Assembly (NCBI GenBank): GCA_019510435.1
Contig: JAEKKJ010000016.1
Location: 248,001 to 312,000 of the forward strand
From: Caulobacterales bacterium
GTDB taxonomy: Bacteria; Pseudomonadota; Alphaproteobacteria; Caulobacterales; Caulobacteraceae
Length of the DNA stretch: 64,000 bases
Direction: 5' to 3'
Shown: positions 51,537 through 60,526 of the stretch, one piece after another
Numbering within the stretch: position 1 is the first letter of the stretch
How the letters are laid out: each line of letters begins with the position of its first letter
Translations under genes and position numbers: made by a program
Notes under the pieces: generated by a model
The model's database searches: none
What the model was told of the DNA's origin: nothing
Seen by the model: only the letters and a program-made list of their open reading frames with translations

Positions 51537-52025
51537 TCAGCTGGCTTCGAACCGCGCCGCAAGTTCGCGGCGGCGCTCGTCCATGGCGGGGCTGACCACG
51601 TCGGTGCGCGGGGTCCTCTGGACGTAGAGGTCGATCTCGGCGAGCAGCGCGCGCCACGCCGCTGCGATCTCGGCGGTCCACTCGTCGCCCAGGATCTCCT
51701 GCACCGTCTCGGCGACCACGGTGAAGAAGGTGGCGAACACCTCGCGCGGCACGTCGTAGCCCTCATGGGTGACGAGCTCGGTCCCGATCATGTGGCCGGC
51801 GTAACGACGCTCGCCCACGAAATCGAGCAGGGCGTCGAAGGCGCGAGCCAGCATCTCGCCCTTGATGGAGTCCTTGGTGTCCCGCCAGAACAGCGGCGCC
51901 ATCTGCGGCTGCTGGGCGAAGAGCCGCGCGTAGACCAACGGCGTCGGGTCCGGGCACAGCTCGGCCACGCGCTCCAGGCTGGCCTCGATGGCGGCGGCGT
52001 GCGCGAAGGCGGGGGAGGCGGACAT
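51537..52025 (-). CDS. Globin-like protein
   Basis: This 162-residue all-helical protein resembles bacterial globins: PLVYARLFAQQPQMAPLFW (about 28-46), a probable proximal region around MIGTELVTHEGYDVPREVF (about 99-117) and FFTVVAETVQEILGDEWTAE (119-138). The His in GYDVP context (VTHEGY) is a candidate haem ligand. The fold call is based on the spacing of W/F/H residues and is not certain. It could bind haem or act as a haem-free sensor-type globin. It is monocistronic. Confidence 0.72.
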   Translation of the reverse strand: MSASPAFAHAAAIEASLERVAELCPDPTPLVYARLFAQQPQMAPLFWRDTKDSIKGEMLARAFDALLDFVGERRYAGHMIGTELVTHEGYDVPREVFATFFTVVAETVQEILGDEWTAEIAAAWRALLAEIDLYVQRTPRTDVVSPAMDERRRELAARFEAS

Positions 52026-52111
52026 GCGGCGAGTGTCCCATGCCTCACCGCCGGCGCAAGCCCCTCCGCCCTCGAGCTTCAACCCCAGAAAATGGAGCCT
52101 GCGGCCCGGCC

Positions 52112-53767
52112 TCAGAGCGCCTTCAAACCCGACAGCCCTGTCCCTTCCGGGGTGATGCGGAAGCTCTTCAGGACCGAGGTCTTGAAGTCCTTCGAGGCGA
52201 TGGTGGAGACGGTCATCAGGTCGCCCACCGCCTCGCCGCGGCGCAGGGTCAGGCGCACGAAGCCGCGGGCGGCCTGGTCGCAGAACTTGACCTCCGGGCT
52301 GGCTTTGACGAAGGCCGGGCCGCTGGGAAAGCCGAACGCCTCGTCGGCGCCGGGCGAGGTGATCGCCGTGCCGCCGAACTCGCAGGCCACCCGCTTGCCG
52401 CCCGCGTCGTGCAGTTCGTTGGCCCAGAAGGCGTGGCTGTCGCCGGAGATCACGATCGGCCGCGCCTGGGCCGCCTTCACCCGGTCGTAGACCCGCTCGC
52501 GGTCGGCCGGGTAGCCGTCCCACATGTCCAGGCCATAGGGCAGGCCGGCGTCCGCCACCGGCTGCATCCGCGCGATCCGCCGCTGGGTGGCCGGCGCCAC
52601 CCCCGCCAGCTGCTCCGGCGTGAAGTCGCGCTTCGGGTTCGGGGGCTTCAGCCGGCCCATGACCACGCCCGAGGCGATCACCTGCCAGGCCTGGCCGCCC
52701 TTGACCGAGCTCTCAAGCTCACGGCCCAGCCAGGCCTCCTGCGCCGTGCTCATCATCCGGTGCGAGGGGTCGTTCCACTTCTTCAGGAACGGCTCGACCT
52801 GGGCCTTGCCGTCCACCACCGGCAGGTCGGCCTCGTAGGTGAGCTGCTTGGTGCGCGCGGTGAGCCGGGTTTCCAGCATCACCAGGGTGGCGAGGTCGCC
52901 GATGCGGAAGCTGCGCTCCCCGGCCTCGGCCAGGGACTGGCCGGGCTTCGGCTCGCGGATCGGCTGCCACTCGAAATAGGCCTTGAGCGCCGCGGCCTTG
53001 CGCGTCGCCCAGTCGCCCTCGGCCGCGGGCTGGTGGTTCTCGGCCCCGTCCTTGTAGCTGTCGTTGGCGGTCTCGTGGTCGTCCCAGGCGAGGATCCAGG
53101 GCGCCCGGGCGTGGGCCGCCTGCAGCGCCGGGTCGGTCTTGTACTGGGCATGGCGGCGCCGGTAGTCGTCCAGCGAGAGGCACTCGTGGGGCGGATCGTG
53201 CGGCCGTTCCGCCGCCACCGCCGAGTTCATGCCGTAGCTCTTCTCGCCGCCGTACTCGTAGATGTAGTCGCCCAGGTGCAGCATCAGGTCGACGCGCGGC
53301 AGGTCGGCCATCGCCTGGTAGGCGTTGAAGTAGCCGTTCGGATAGAGCGAGCACGAGGCGAAGGCGATCACGAAGTCCTGCACCGGCCCGGCCGGCAGGG
53401 TGCTGGTGCGGCCCATCGGCGAAGTAACGCCCGCGGCTTCGAATTCGTAGGTGTAGGCGCGGCCGGGTGAGAGCCCCGTGACGTCGACCTTGGCCGTGTA
53501 GTCGCGCTCTGGCCCGGTGACCCCCGTCCCGCTCTTGGCGCCGCCGGCGCGACGGTCAACGGGGTTCAGCCGCCAGCGATAGGCGATCTGGGCGCCTGGC
53601 TGCTCCGGCGTGATCCGGGTCCAGAGGATCACCCGGTCGGTCCGCGGATCGCCCGAGGCCACGCCGTGCAGGAATTTCACGGCGCCCGGCTTGCCACCCT
53701 TTGCCGCCGCGGGCGTTGCCGTCGCGAGGCCGAGCAACGCCAGGGCGTCCCGTCTGCGGATAGTCAT
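52112..53767 (-). CDS. phoD: Alkaline phosphatase D / phospholipase D-type (PhoD)
   Basis: This 551-residue secreted metallophosphoesterase starts with a twin-arginine (Tat) type signal (MTIRRRDALALLGLATATPA). A fibronectin-like N-terminal domain follows (to about 130), then the PhoD catalytic core: FASCSLYPNGYFNAYQ, LHLGDYIYEYG, AWDDHETANDSYKDG and SGDSHAFWANEL. It removes phosphate from phosphodiesters and monoesters in the periplasm, using metal ions. The start ATG is at 53767. Confidence 0.92.
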   Translation of the reverse strand: MTIRRRDALALLGLATATPAAAKGGKPGAVKFLHGVASGDPRTDRVILWTRITPEQPGAQIAYRWRLNPVDRRAGGAKSGTGVTGPERDYTAKVDVTGLSPGRAYTYEFEAAGVTSPMGRTSTLPAGPVQDFVIAFASCSLYPNGYFNAYQAMADLPRVDLMLHLGDYIYEYGGEKSYGMNSAVAAERPHDPPHECLSLDDYRRRHAQYKTDPALQAAHARAPWILAWDDHETANDSYKDGAENHQPAAEGDWATRKAAALKAYFEWQPIREPKPGQSLAEAGERSFRIGDLATLVMLETRLTARTKQLTYEADLPVVDGKAQVEPFLKKWNDPSHRMMSTAQEAWLGRELESSVKGGQAWQVIASGVVMGRLKPPNPKRDFTPEQLAGVAPATQRRIARMQPVADAGLPYGLDMWDGYPADRERVYDRVKAAQARPIVISGDSHAFWANELHDAGGKRVACEFGGTAITSPGADEAFGFPSGPAFVKASPEVKFCDQAARGFVRLTLRRGEAVGDLMTVSTIASKDFKTSVLKSFRITPEGTGLSGLKAL

Positions 53768-53829
53768 GGCCGTTGTTCCCTCTCGCCTGCCCCATATGAC
53801 TGAGCCATACGAAAGGACCATGACGGCCC

Positions 53830-54147
53830 ATGTCCAGTGAAGTCCTGCACGTCGCCCGCGAGAAGCTCTCGCGCAAGACCCTCGAAATGCACTACGCCAT
53901 CACCTCGCTGATGGAGGAACTCGAGGCCGTCGACTGGTATCGCCAGCGCGCCGACGACACGGTCGACGCGGAGCTGAAGGCCATCCTGCTGCACAACGCC
54001 CGCGAGGAGCTGGAGCACGCCGCCATGGTGCTGGAATGGATCCGCCGCAACGACGCCGAGGCGGGCGCGCAGATAAAGGAATATCTGTTCCGCGAGGGCT
54101 CGATCACCGGGCGCGAAGAAGACGCCGCGGAGGCCCATGGGCTCTGA
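53830..54147 (+). CDS. Encapsulated-ferritin-like (EncFtn) iron oxidase
   Basis: The 105-residue protein is strongly reminiscent of Rhodospirillum rubrum EncFtn: SLMEELEAVDWYRQR (26-40), DAELKAILLHNAREELEHAA (46-65) and VLEWIRRNDAEAG. Candidate ferroxidase-site residues Glu30, Glu60 and His63 match EncFtn Glu32, Glu62 and His65. EncFtn normally carries a C-terminal encapsulin-targeting tail and is next to an encapsulin gene. Here the protein ends REEDAAEAHGL with no obvious tail, and no encapsulin gene is adjacent. It overlaps rluD by 11 bases. Confidence 0.87.
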   Translation: MSSEVLHVAREKLSRKTLEMHYAITSLMEELEAVDWYRQRADDTVDAELKAILLHNAREELEHAAMVLEWIRRNDAEAGAQIKEYLFREGSITGREEDAAEAHGL

Positions 54148-55183
54148 GATCGCTGACATCGAGGATGACGACCTGGCCGGCGTCGACGAGGACGTCATCG
54201 CTGCGGAGGCCGACGCCGAGCCGTTCGGCCTGCGGGTGGTGGCGCTCGGCCCGGAGGACGCCGGCGGGCGCGTGGACAAGGTGCTGGCGGCCCGGCTGCC
54301 GGAGCTGTCGCGCGCGCGCCTGCAGGCCCTGATCGCCGAGGGCCGGGTCAGCTTCGCCGGAGCGGTCGTGACCAGCGGCTCGGCCCGCGCCGCCGCCGGC
54401 GACTGGCGCATCGAGATCCCAGCGCCCCGCCCGGCGGAGCCGCAGCCCGAGGCCATTCCCCTCAGCGTGCTGTACGAGGACGCCGACCTGATCGTCATCG
54501 ACAAGCCCGCCGGCATGGCCATGCACCCCGCCCCCGGCAACGAGAGCGGCACCCTGGTCAACGCCCTGCTGCGCCACTGCGGCGCCAGCCTCTCCGGCAT
54601 CGGCGGCGTCGCGCGGCCGGGCATCGTCCACCGCATCGACAAGGAGACCTCCGGCGTGGTGGTCGCCGCCAAGACCGACGCCGCGCACCAGGGGCTTTCG
54701 GCCCTCTTCGCGGCGCATGACATCGAGCGGCTGTATGTGGCGCTCACCCGCGGCGAGCTGCGGCCGGCGAAGGGGACCATCGAGGGCGCCATCGCCCGCT
54801 CCACCCATGACCGCAAGAAGATGGCGCTGGTGAAGTCGGGCGGCCGCCACGCGGTCACGCACTATGCGGTGCAGCGGGTGTTCGGCCCCCAGGAGAAGCC
54901 GCTGGCGGCGCGGGTGGCGTGCCAGCTGGAGACCGGACGCACCCACCAGATCCGCGTGCACCTGGCCAGCCGCGGCGCGCCGTGCCTGGGCGACCCGGTC
55001 TATGGCGCCGGTCAGCCGGCGGCGCCGGTTCGCGAAGCCATGGCGGCGGCCGGCCTGAAGCGCCAGGCGCTGCACGCCGCGGTGCTTGGTTTCCGCCACC
55101 CGGTGACCGGCGAGGCGCTGCGCTTCGAAAGCCCCCTGCCCGCCGACATGGCCGATCTGGAGCGGCGCCTGACGGATCTGTAG
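54137..55183 (+). CDS. rluD: RluA/RluD family pseudouridine synthase
   Basis: Makes pseudouridine in rRNA or tRNA. The 348-residue protein has an acidic N-terminal extension (1-28), an S4 RNA-binding domain (about 42-95) and the catalytic core with HRIDKETSG containing Asp168. LETGRTHQIRVHLA and a beta-rich C-terminus follow. RluD is preferred to RluA/RluC because of the S4 domain and length, but the target is not proven. It overlaps the EncFtn-like gene by 11 bases, unusual for unrelated genes. Confidence 0.88.
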   Translation: MGSEIADIEDDDLAGVDEDVIAAEADAEPFGLRVVALGPEDAGGRVDKVLAARLPELSRARLQALIAEGRVSFAGAVVTSGSARAAAGDWRIEIPAPRPAEPQPEAIPLSVLYEDADLIVIDKPAGMAMHPAPGNESGTLVNALLRHCGASLSGIGGVARPGIVHRIDKETSGVVVAAKTDAAHQGLSALFAAHDIERLYVALTRGELRPAKGTIEGAIARSTHDRKKMALVKSGGRHAVTHYAVQRVFGPQEKPLAARVACQLETGRTHQIRVHLASRGAPCLGDPVYGAGQPAAPVREAMAAAGLKRQALHAAVLGFRHPVTGEALRFESPLPADMADLERRLTDL

Positions 55184-55354
55184 ACCGCAACCCCTGGACG
55201 CGCAGCCTGCCCGCCCGGGTTGAGCTTGGCCGCGGCCACCCGCCACATGTTCGCGGGCCGCCCCTGAGGCCAACTTAAGCTTAGGGATTTTCGGAGAAAG
55301 TTCTCCGGCGGAGGGCGTACGGCTCCGCGCCCCATTGTCCCCGGGTTCGTCGGC

Positions 55355-57565
55355 ATGAGCGCACGAAAGACCGCCGGGACCGGTGATGGTCCCTTCAGCA
55401 TCGACGTGAACGTCGAGCTGGTGCTGGTCGGCACGCCCGGCCGACTGGTCTATGCCGGCTTCTTCGCGGCCCTGGCGCTGCTGATCGGCCCCTGGGGGTT
55501 TTGCGCGACCTGGCTTGGCCTGATCCTGGCCTGGGAGCTGGTGGTCCGCCCGCGTCTGGACGGTGTCGTACAGCAGCTGCCGGGCGAGCGCGCCATGCTC
55601 GCCTATGCGGGGGTGAACTTCGTCGGCTCGTGCCTGTTCGCGACCATGGGCCTGATGGGCCTCGCGGCGGGGACGCCGATCGGGCTCGCCCTCGGCGCGG
55701 TCTGGCTCTGCGGCTCGTTCGTGAACATCTTCGTCTACTTCGGCGGGGACCGCCGCGTCCTGACCGCCTGCCTGATCCCAGCTTGCAGCGCCACCATCGC
55801 GGGGCCGATCGTGGCCTATGGCCTGCAGCCGCAGGCAGGGGCGATCAGCGTGCTGATCTTCATGGGCCTGGCCTCGGCCCGGGGTTACGCACTGGACCGA
55901 CGCGCGCTGTCGCAGAGCCTCGCCGACCGCCAGGTGGCGATCTCGGAGATCGAGCGGAAGCTGGAGGTCGCCATCGAAGCGTCCGGCGACGGCCTCTTCG
56001 AGCTGGACCTGGTGCGCAGCGACATTCGGGTCAGCGAGACCTGGGCCGCCATGCTGGGCTACGCCGCCGACGAGGTCTCCGGCCTGATCGGCGACTGGCG
56101 CGGCCTTGTCTACCCGGACGACCTGCCGCTGCTGGATGCCGCCTACGCTGACCATTTCGCCGGCAAGACACCGCACACCGCGGTCGAGCACCGCATGCTC
56201 TGCAAGGACGGCTCGACCAAATGGATCCTGGCGCGCGGCCGACTGGTGGAGCGCACCGCGAGCGGACGCCCCAAGCGGATCGTCGGCACCACCATGGATC
56301 TCACGCTGCGCAAGGCTCTGGAGCAGCAGCTGGAGGCCGCCCGCGACGCGGCCGAGGCCGCCAACCAGGCCAAGAGCGCGTTCCTGGCCAATATGAGCCA
56401 CGAGATCCGCACGCCCCTGAACGGCGTCATCGGCACCGCCGGCGCCCTGGCGCGTCGCCCGCTGGCGACCGAGGAGCGGGAGATGGTCGGCCTCATCCAG
56501 TCCTCCGGCCAGATCCTCGACCGCCTGCTGTCCGACATCCTGGACCAGGCCAAGATCGAGGCCGGGCGTTTCGAACTGGCGACGGCGCCGTTCGACCTGC
56601 GCCACGAGATCGAGACCGCCGCCGAACTGATGCGCGCCCGCGCCGACGAGCGGGGCGTGGCCTTCCGGGTCAGCTACGGTGAGGCCGCGCGCGGGATGTT
56701 CGCGGGCGACGCCGTGCGGCTGCGCCAGATCGTCTCCAACCTGGCGTCCAACGCCATCAAGTTCACCTCCGCCGGCGAGGTCCGCATCGCGGTTGAAGTC
56801 GAGCCGTCCGCTGAGGCCGATGGCCTGCCAGTGCTGCGGATCGACGTCTCCGACACCGGCATCGGCATCGACGCCGAGGCCGCGCTGCGCCTCTTCGCGC
56901 GCTTCACCCAGGCCGACGGCTCGATCTCGCGGCAGTTCGGCGGCACGGGCCTGGGTCTGGCCATCTGCAAGGCGCTGGTCGAGCTGATGGACGGCGAGAT
57001 CGCCGCCCGCTCCGAGCCGGGCGTCGGTTCGACCTTCACCGTGCGCCTGCCGCTGGCCCGGACCCTGCCGCTCGCCGACTACGACCGCCAGGCCGCAGGC
57101 GCCGTGGGCGAGGCCGCCGATACGGTCGCGGACGACGAGGCCATGGGCCCGCTGCGCGTCCTGCTGGCCGAGGACCATCCCACCAACCAGCGCGTGGTGC
57201 AGCTGATCCTGGAGCCGGCCGGCGTCGAGCTGACCATCGTCGGCAACGGGGCGGAGGCCGTCGAGGCGTTCCGGCCGGGGCTGTTCGACCTGATCCTCAT
57301 GGACATGCAGATGCCGGTGATGGACGGCCTGGCCGCCACCGCCGAGATCCGCCGCCGCGAGCGCGAGCTTGGCGTCGCCGCGATGCCGATCGCCATGCTG
57401 ACTGCCAACGCGATGCGCGAACACGCCGAGGCCGCCGCCGCCGCGGGCGCCGACCACCTGATCGCCAAGCCGGTGACGCCGGAAAGCCTGGTCGAGGGCA
57501 TCCAGACGACCCTGGTCAAGGCCGCCGAGGCGGCCTCGGCCTATCCCCAGGCCGAGGCCGGCTGA
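55355..57565 (+). CDS. Hybrid histidine kinase with membrane and PAS input
   Basis: The 736-residue protein starts with a hydrophobic N-terminal module of about five to six transmembrane helices (about 20-180). A PAS domain follows (about 200-325, with [20 protein letters not shown]), then HisKA with His349 in [11 protein letters not shown], a HATPase_c domain with N box NLASNAIKF and G boxes DTGIGID and [12 protein letters not shown], and a receiver domain with Asp650 in [12 protein letters not shown]. It ends at a [13 protein letters not shown] receiver segment. The ligand is unknown. It is monocistronic, preceded by 171 bases without visible genes. Confidence 0.93.
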   Translation: MSARKTAGTGDGPFSIDVNVELVLVGTPGRLVYAGFFAALALLIGPWGFCATWLGLILAWELVVRPRLDGVVQQLPGERAMLAYAGVNFVGSCLFATMGLMGLAAGTPIGLALGAVWLCGSFVNIFVYFGGDRRVLTACLIPACSATIAGPIVAYGLQPQAGAISVLIFMGLASARGYALDRRALSQSLADRQVAISEIERKLEVAIEASGDGLFELDLVRSDIRVSETWAAMLGYAADEVSGLIGDWRGLVYPDDLPLLDAAYADHFAGKTPHTAVEHRMLCKDGSTKWILARGRLVERTASGRPKRIVGTTMDLTLRKALEQQLEAARDAAEAANQAKSAFLANMSHEIRTPLNGVIGTAGALARRPLATEEREMVGLIQSSGQILDRLLSDILDQAKIEAGRFELATAPFDLRHEIETAAELMRARADERGVAFRVSYGEAARGMFAGDAVRLRQIVSNLASNAIKFTSAGEVRIAVEVEPSAEADGLPVLRIDVSDTGIGIDAEAALRLFARFTQADGSISRQFGGTGLGLAICKALVELMDGEIAARSEPGVGSTFTVRLPLARTLPLADYDRQAAGAVGEAADTVADDEAMGPLRVLLAEDHPTNQRVVQLILEPAGVELTIVGNGAEAVEAFRPGLFDLILMDMQMPVMDGLAATAEIRRRERELGVAAMPIAMLTANAMREHAEAAAAAGADHLIAKPVTPESLVEGIQTTLVKAAEAASAYPQAEAG

Positions 57566-57572
57566 ACCGCGC

Positions 57573-58031
57573 TTACGCCGCCGCTTTTTCCAGGGCCGCG
57601 ATGTCGAACTTGCCCATCTGCATGAAGGCCTGGGCGACCTCAGCGGCCTTGGCGCCGCTCATCAGCTTGGGGAGAATGGCCGGGATCACCTGCCAGGAGA
57701 CGCCGAAGCGGTCCTTGCACCAGCCGCAGGGTCCGGGCTGGCCGCCGTCGGCGGTGAGCGCCTCCCAATAGCGGTCGATCTCGGCCTGGGTCTCGCACGG
57801 GATCTGGAACGAGATCGCCTCGTCGAACTTGAACTGCGGGCCGCCGTTGAGGCCGAGGAACGCCTGGCCCATCAGCTCGAACTCGACGGTCAGGACATCG
57901 CTGGGGCCCGGCACGCCGGGCAGCCGCGGGCTGATCCGGCCCAGCTTGGCGTCAGGGAACAGGGAGACGTAGAAGCGCGCGGCCGGCTCGGCCTGGCCGT
58001 CGAACCAGAGGCAGGTGGTGAGGTGGGTCAT
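57573..58031 (-). CDS. VOC family protein (PhnB-like)
   Basis: This 152-residue vicinal-oxygen-chelate-fold protein starts [20 protein letters not shown]. It has the PhnB-type [16 protein letters not shown], an [20 protein letters not shown] segment and [11 protein letters not shown], plus the tail [16 protein letters not shown]. Members bind diverse ligands or metals; the activity here is unknown. It converges on the hybrid kinase gene with a 7-base gap. Confidence 0.88.
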   Translation of the reverse strand: MTHLTTCLWFDGQAEPAARFYVSLFPDAKLGRISPRLPGVPGPSDVLTVEFELMGQAFLGLNGGPQFKFDEAISFQIPCETQAEIDRYWEALTADGGQPGPCGWCKDRFGVSWQVIPAILPKLMSGAKAAEVAQAFMQMGKFDIAALEKAAA

Positions 58032-58355
58032 GGAAGGGCTCCTTCTCCAATGGGGTGGCCCCTAGGACGCGCGACGCCCGCCAGCCCCGACACCGGCCCC
58101 GCAAAAATGCGGTTCGGTCGCCCGCGCCCCACATGCAGATTCACTATCGAACACATGAGAAACGGCGCCTTGTTGCCGCCACCTCCGGCGGATAGAAATC
58201 CTGAGCACAGAAGTCGGACATTATTTCGGGTCGCCCCTCCCAGCGACCTACCGCCACCGCAACCTCGCACCTATCTGAGGGGTTGGAGGGGACGATACGT
58301 CGAAGCGCTTCAGAAGCGCGACGGCCCGAACGTCCAGAGATCGAGGGGATATACC
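58032..58355. other. Divergent control region of the VOC gene and rpoH
   Basis: These 324 bases contain no convincing gene. The right end carries GCGCTTC (58305-58311) and GAAGCGC (58313-58319), a near-continuous palindrome 37-51 bases upstream of the rpoH ATG that could fold over part of the 5' leader. No reliable sigma-32 or sigma-70 promoter was identified by eye. Confidence 0.4.
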
Positions 58356-59243
58356 ATGGCCGCGAACGCGCTTGCCGTCATGTCGCCGGAAGGCGGGCTC
58401 AGTCGGTACCTGTCAGAAATCCGCAAGTTTCCGATGCTCCCGAAGGACGAGGAGTTCATGCTGGCCAAGCGCTGGCAGGAGCATCAGGACGCCGAAGCCG
58501 CCCACAAGATGGTGACGAGCCACCTTCGGCTCGTGGCCAAGATCGCCATGGGCTACCGCGGCTACGGCCTGCCGATCGGGGAGGTGATCTCCGAGGGCAA
58601 CGTCGGCCTGATGCAGGCGGTGAAGAAGTTCGACCCGGACAAGGGCTTCCGGCTGGCCACCTACGCCATGTGGTGGATCCGGGCGTCCATCCAGGAATAC
58701 ATCCTGCGCAGCTGGTCGCTCGTGAAGATGGGCACCACCGCGGCGCAGAAGAAGCTGTTCTTCAACCTGCGCAAGGCCAAGTCCGAGATCGCCGCCCTGC
58801 AGGAGGGCGACCTGCGGCCCGACCAGGTCAGCCAGATCGCCACCAAGCTGGGCGTGCTGGACGAGGAGGTGGTCAGCATGAACCGCCGCCTGTCCGGCGG
58901 CGACGCCTCGCTGAACTCGCCGCTTCGCTCGGACAGCGAGAGCGAATGGCAGGACTGGCTGGTCGACGACCAGACGCCCAGCCAGGAAAGCGTCGTGGCC
59001 GACACCCAGGAGACCAACCTGCGGATGAGCCTGCTCGAGGCGGCCATGACCGAGCTTTCGGATCGTGAGCGCCACATCCTCACCGAGCGGCGCCTGAAGG
59101 ACGAGCCGACCACGCTGGAGGAACTGGCCTCGGAATATGGCGTCAGCCGCGAGCGCGTGCGCCAGATCGAGGTGCGGGCCTTCGAGAAGCTGCAGAAGTC
59201 CATGCGCGCCGCCGCCACCGAGCGGAACCTGATCGACGCGTAG
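58356..59243 (+). CDS. rpoH: RNA polymerase heat-shock sigma factor RpoH
   Basis: Alternative sigma factor for heat-shock promoters. The 295-residue sigma-70 family protein has region 1.2/2 elements (GGLSRYLSEIRKFPMLPKDE, 13-32), region 2 (FDPDKGFRLATYAMWWIRAS) and the RpoH box QKKLFFNLR (131-139), which distinguishes RpoH from other sigma factors. A region 4 helix-turn-helix YGVSRERVRQIEVRAFEK is present. The start ATG at 58356 follows GAGGGGA. The gene ends in a strong rho-independent terminator. Confidence 0.96.
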   Translation: MAANALAVMSPEGGLSRYLSEIRKFPMLPKDEEFMLAKRWQEHQDAEAAHKMVTSHLRLVAKIAMGYRGYGLPIGEVISEGNVGLMQAVKKFDPDKGFRLATYAMWWIRASIQEYILRSWSLVKMGTTAAQKKLFFNLRKAKSEIAALQEGDLRPDQVSQIATKLGVLDEEVVSMNRRLSGGDASLNSPLRSDSESEWQDWLVDDQTPSQESVVADTQETNLRMSLLEAAMTELSDRERHILTERRLKDEPTTLEELASEYGVSRERVRQIEVRAFEKLQKSMRAAATERNLIDA

Positions 59244-59271
59244 AAAGACTTCGCTTTCATGACACTGGGCG

Positions 59272-59304
59272 AGCGGCCGGAGAGATCCGGCCGCTTTTTC
59301 TTTT
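59272..59304 (+). terminator. Rho-independent terminator of rpoH
   Basis: AGCGGCCGGA (59272-59281), loop GAGA (59282-59285) and TCCGGCCGCT (59286-59295) are followed by TTTTCTTTT. It is 28 bases after the rpoH stop, on the same strand. This is the clearest classic terminator in the window. Confidence 0.92.
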
Positions 59305-59331
59305 GAAATCGCGACAAATGGAAGCGGCGTA

Positions 59332-59361
59332 CGCCTGAGTCACGCGACTCGCCTGAGTCGC
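59332..59361. repeat. Short repeats after the rpoH terminator
   Basis: CGCCTGAGTC occurs at 59332-59341 and 59350-59359. GCGACTC (59344-59350) and GAGTCGC (59355-59361) form a 7-bp stem. They lie 126 bases upstream of the PEP-CTERM gene start, possibly at its promoter. Their function is unknown. Confidence 0.4.
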
Positions 59362-59487
59362 CTCTCAGGGTGGCGCATTCACCTCTCAGAAGAATCCAAT
59401 CCGAGTTTCGAATAGCCGTGCTACGAAATGAGCTTGAAGGAACTTGTTATCCGTCGAGCGGGGGCGGGGCGTTACAGGGGGAACACC

Positions 59488-60522
59488 ATGGTTAAAGCCG
59501 GTTTGTTGGCGCTGTTGGGAGCGCTCACGATTGCAGGCGCGGCTCAGGCGCAGGTGACGAAAGTGACGGCCTCGGCGAACAGTTCGTCCAGCGTGCCGAC
59601 CTCGTTCGGCCCCGGACAGGGCGAAACGTCGTACGGCGCGTACAATTCGTTCGTGACCGTCAAGAAGAGCGCGATCACGTTCGAGAGCGCCAACGCGGCG
59701 AAGGGTCCGCAAACTCTGACCTCCTCGTCCAACGTCAACCTCACGATCAAGAACACCAGCCCCGCCACCGTCACGCCGCAGGTGCATTCGCAGATCACTC
59801 CCGCGGGCCTCGGCTTCTACCTGGCCAACACCGCGACCTGCTCACCCGGATTCGGGACCTGCGCGCAGGCGACCGGCTCGGGCATCAACTTCGCCCACCT
59901 GAACATCGGCAATTCGAACGTCGTCACCCTCGCCAACTTCGATTTCTCCATCGCGACGGGCGACTCCATGGTCTACGAGGCCAAGGGCGCGGTGGGCCTC
60001 CAATCGGACGCCTTCGGCGCGGTCACCACCTGGCAGACCTTCAACAGCACCGCCTTCGACCTGATGGACTTCGGCGTCGAGGTCGGCACCGGCTCGGCCT
60101 TCGGCTACAACTGGGGCGCCACGGACGTGGACCTGAGCCTGCCGGTGGAGCTGGCGACCGGGCAGAGCGCCACGGTCAGCTACAACACGGTGGTCCAGAG
60201 CTACTCGCCGACCCTGTGCATCGGCTCCTCTTCGATCTGCCTGGTCTCCTACTCGGGCTTCGGCGACCCCATCGGGCGCGGGGGCGGCGTCGACTCGCTG
60301 GCGCTGATCAACACCTCGTCGATCCACAGCTTCAGCTCGCCGCTGATCGAGGGGCTGCAGTTCGACGACTTCACCATGTACGCCAACTATGCCAACGGCG
60401 TGCTGGACACGACCACACCGCCGGGCGGGGTGCCTGAGCCCGCGGTCTGGACCTCGATGCTGCTGGGCTTCGGCCTGCTGGGCGCGGCGCTTCGTCGGCG
60501 CAGGGGACTGGCCACCGCCTGA
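59488..60522 (+). CDS. PEP-CTERM sorting domain protein
   Basis: This 344-residue exported protein has the start MVKAGLLALLGALTIAGAAQ, a signal peptide of about 22 residues. A Ser/Thr-rich, mostly beta body with a few Cys follows, then a C-terminal sorting signal VPEPAVWTSMLLGFGLLGAA and RRRRG. The PEPxxW form fits an exosortase substrate. The ATG at 59488 has ACAGGGGGA upstream; a longer frame to 59428 lacks signal character. Only 4 bases separate its stop from the TIR-TPR gene start, so the two are probably cotranscribed. Confidence 0.87.
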   Translation: MVKAGLLALLGALTIAGAAQAQVTKVTASANSSSSVPTSFGPGQGETSYGAYNSFVTVKKSAITFESANAAKGPQTLTSSSNVNLTIKNTSPATVTPQVHSQITPAGLGFYLANTATCSPGFGTCAQATGSGINFAHLNIGNSNVVTLANFDFSIATGDSMVYEAKGAVGLQSDAFGAVTTWQTFNSTAFDLMDFGVEVGTGSAFGYNWGATDVDLSLPVELATGQSATVSYNTVVQSYSPTLCIGSSSICLVSYSGFGDPIGRGGGVDSLALINTSSIHSFSSPLIEGLQFDDFTMYANYANGVLDTTTPPGGVPEPAVWTSMLLGFGLLGAALRRRRGLATA

Positions 60523-60526
60523 CCCC

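Noticed and set aside
54104..57457. A 1117-codon minus-strand open frame opposite rluD and the hybrid kinase
   Set aside because: It is antisense to two genes with clear domains, and its composition (Arg, Gly and His-rich, no domain) is that of a shadow frame in high-GC DNA.
58032..58355. A sigma-32-type promoter for rpoH
   Set aside because: A CTTG with loosely spaced GGATAG-type bases exists but does not match the alphaproteobacterial consensus well enough.
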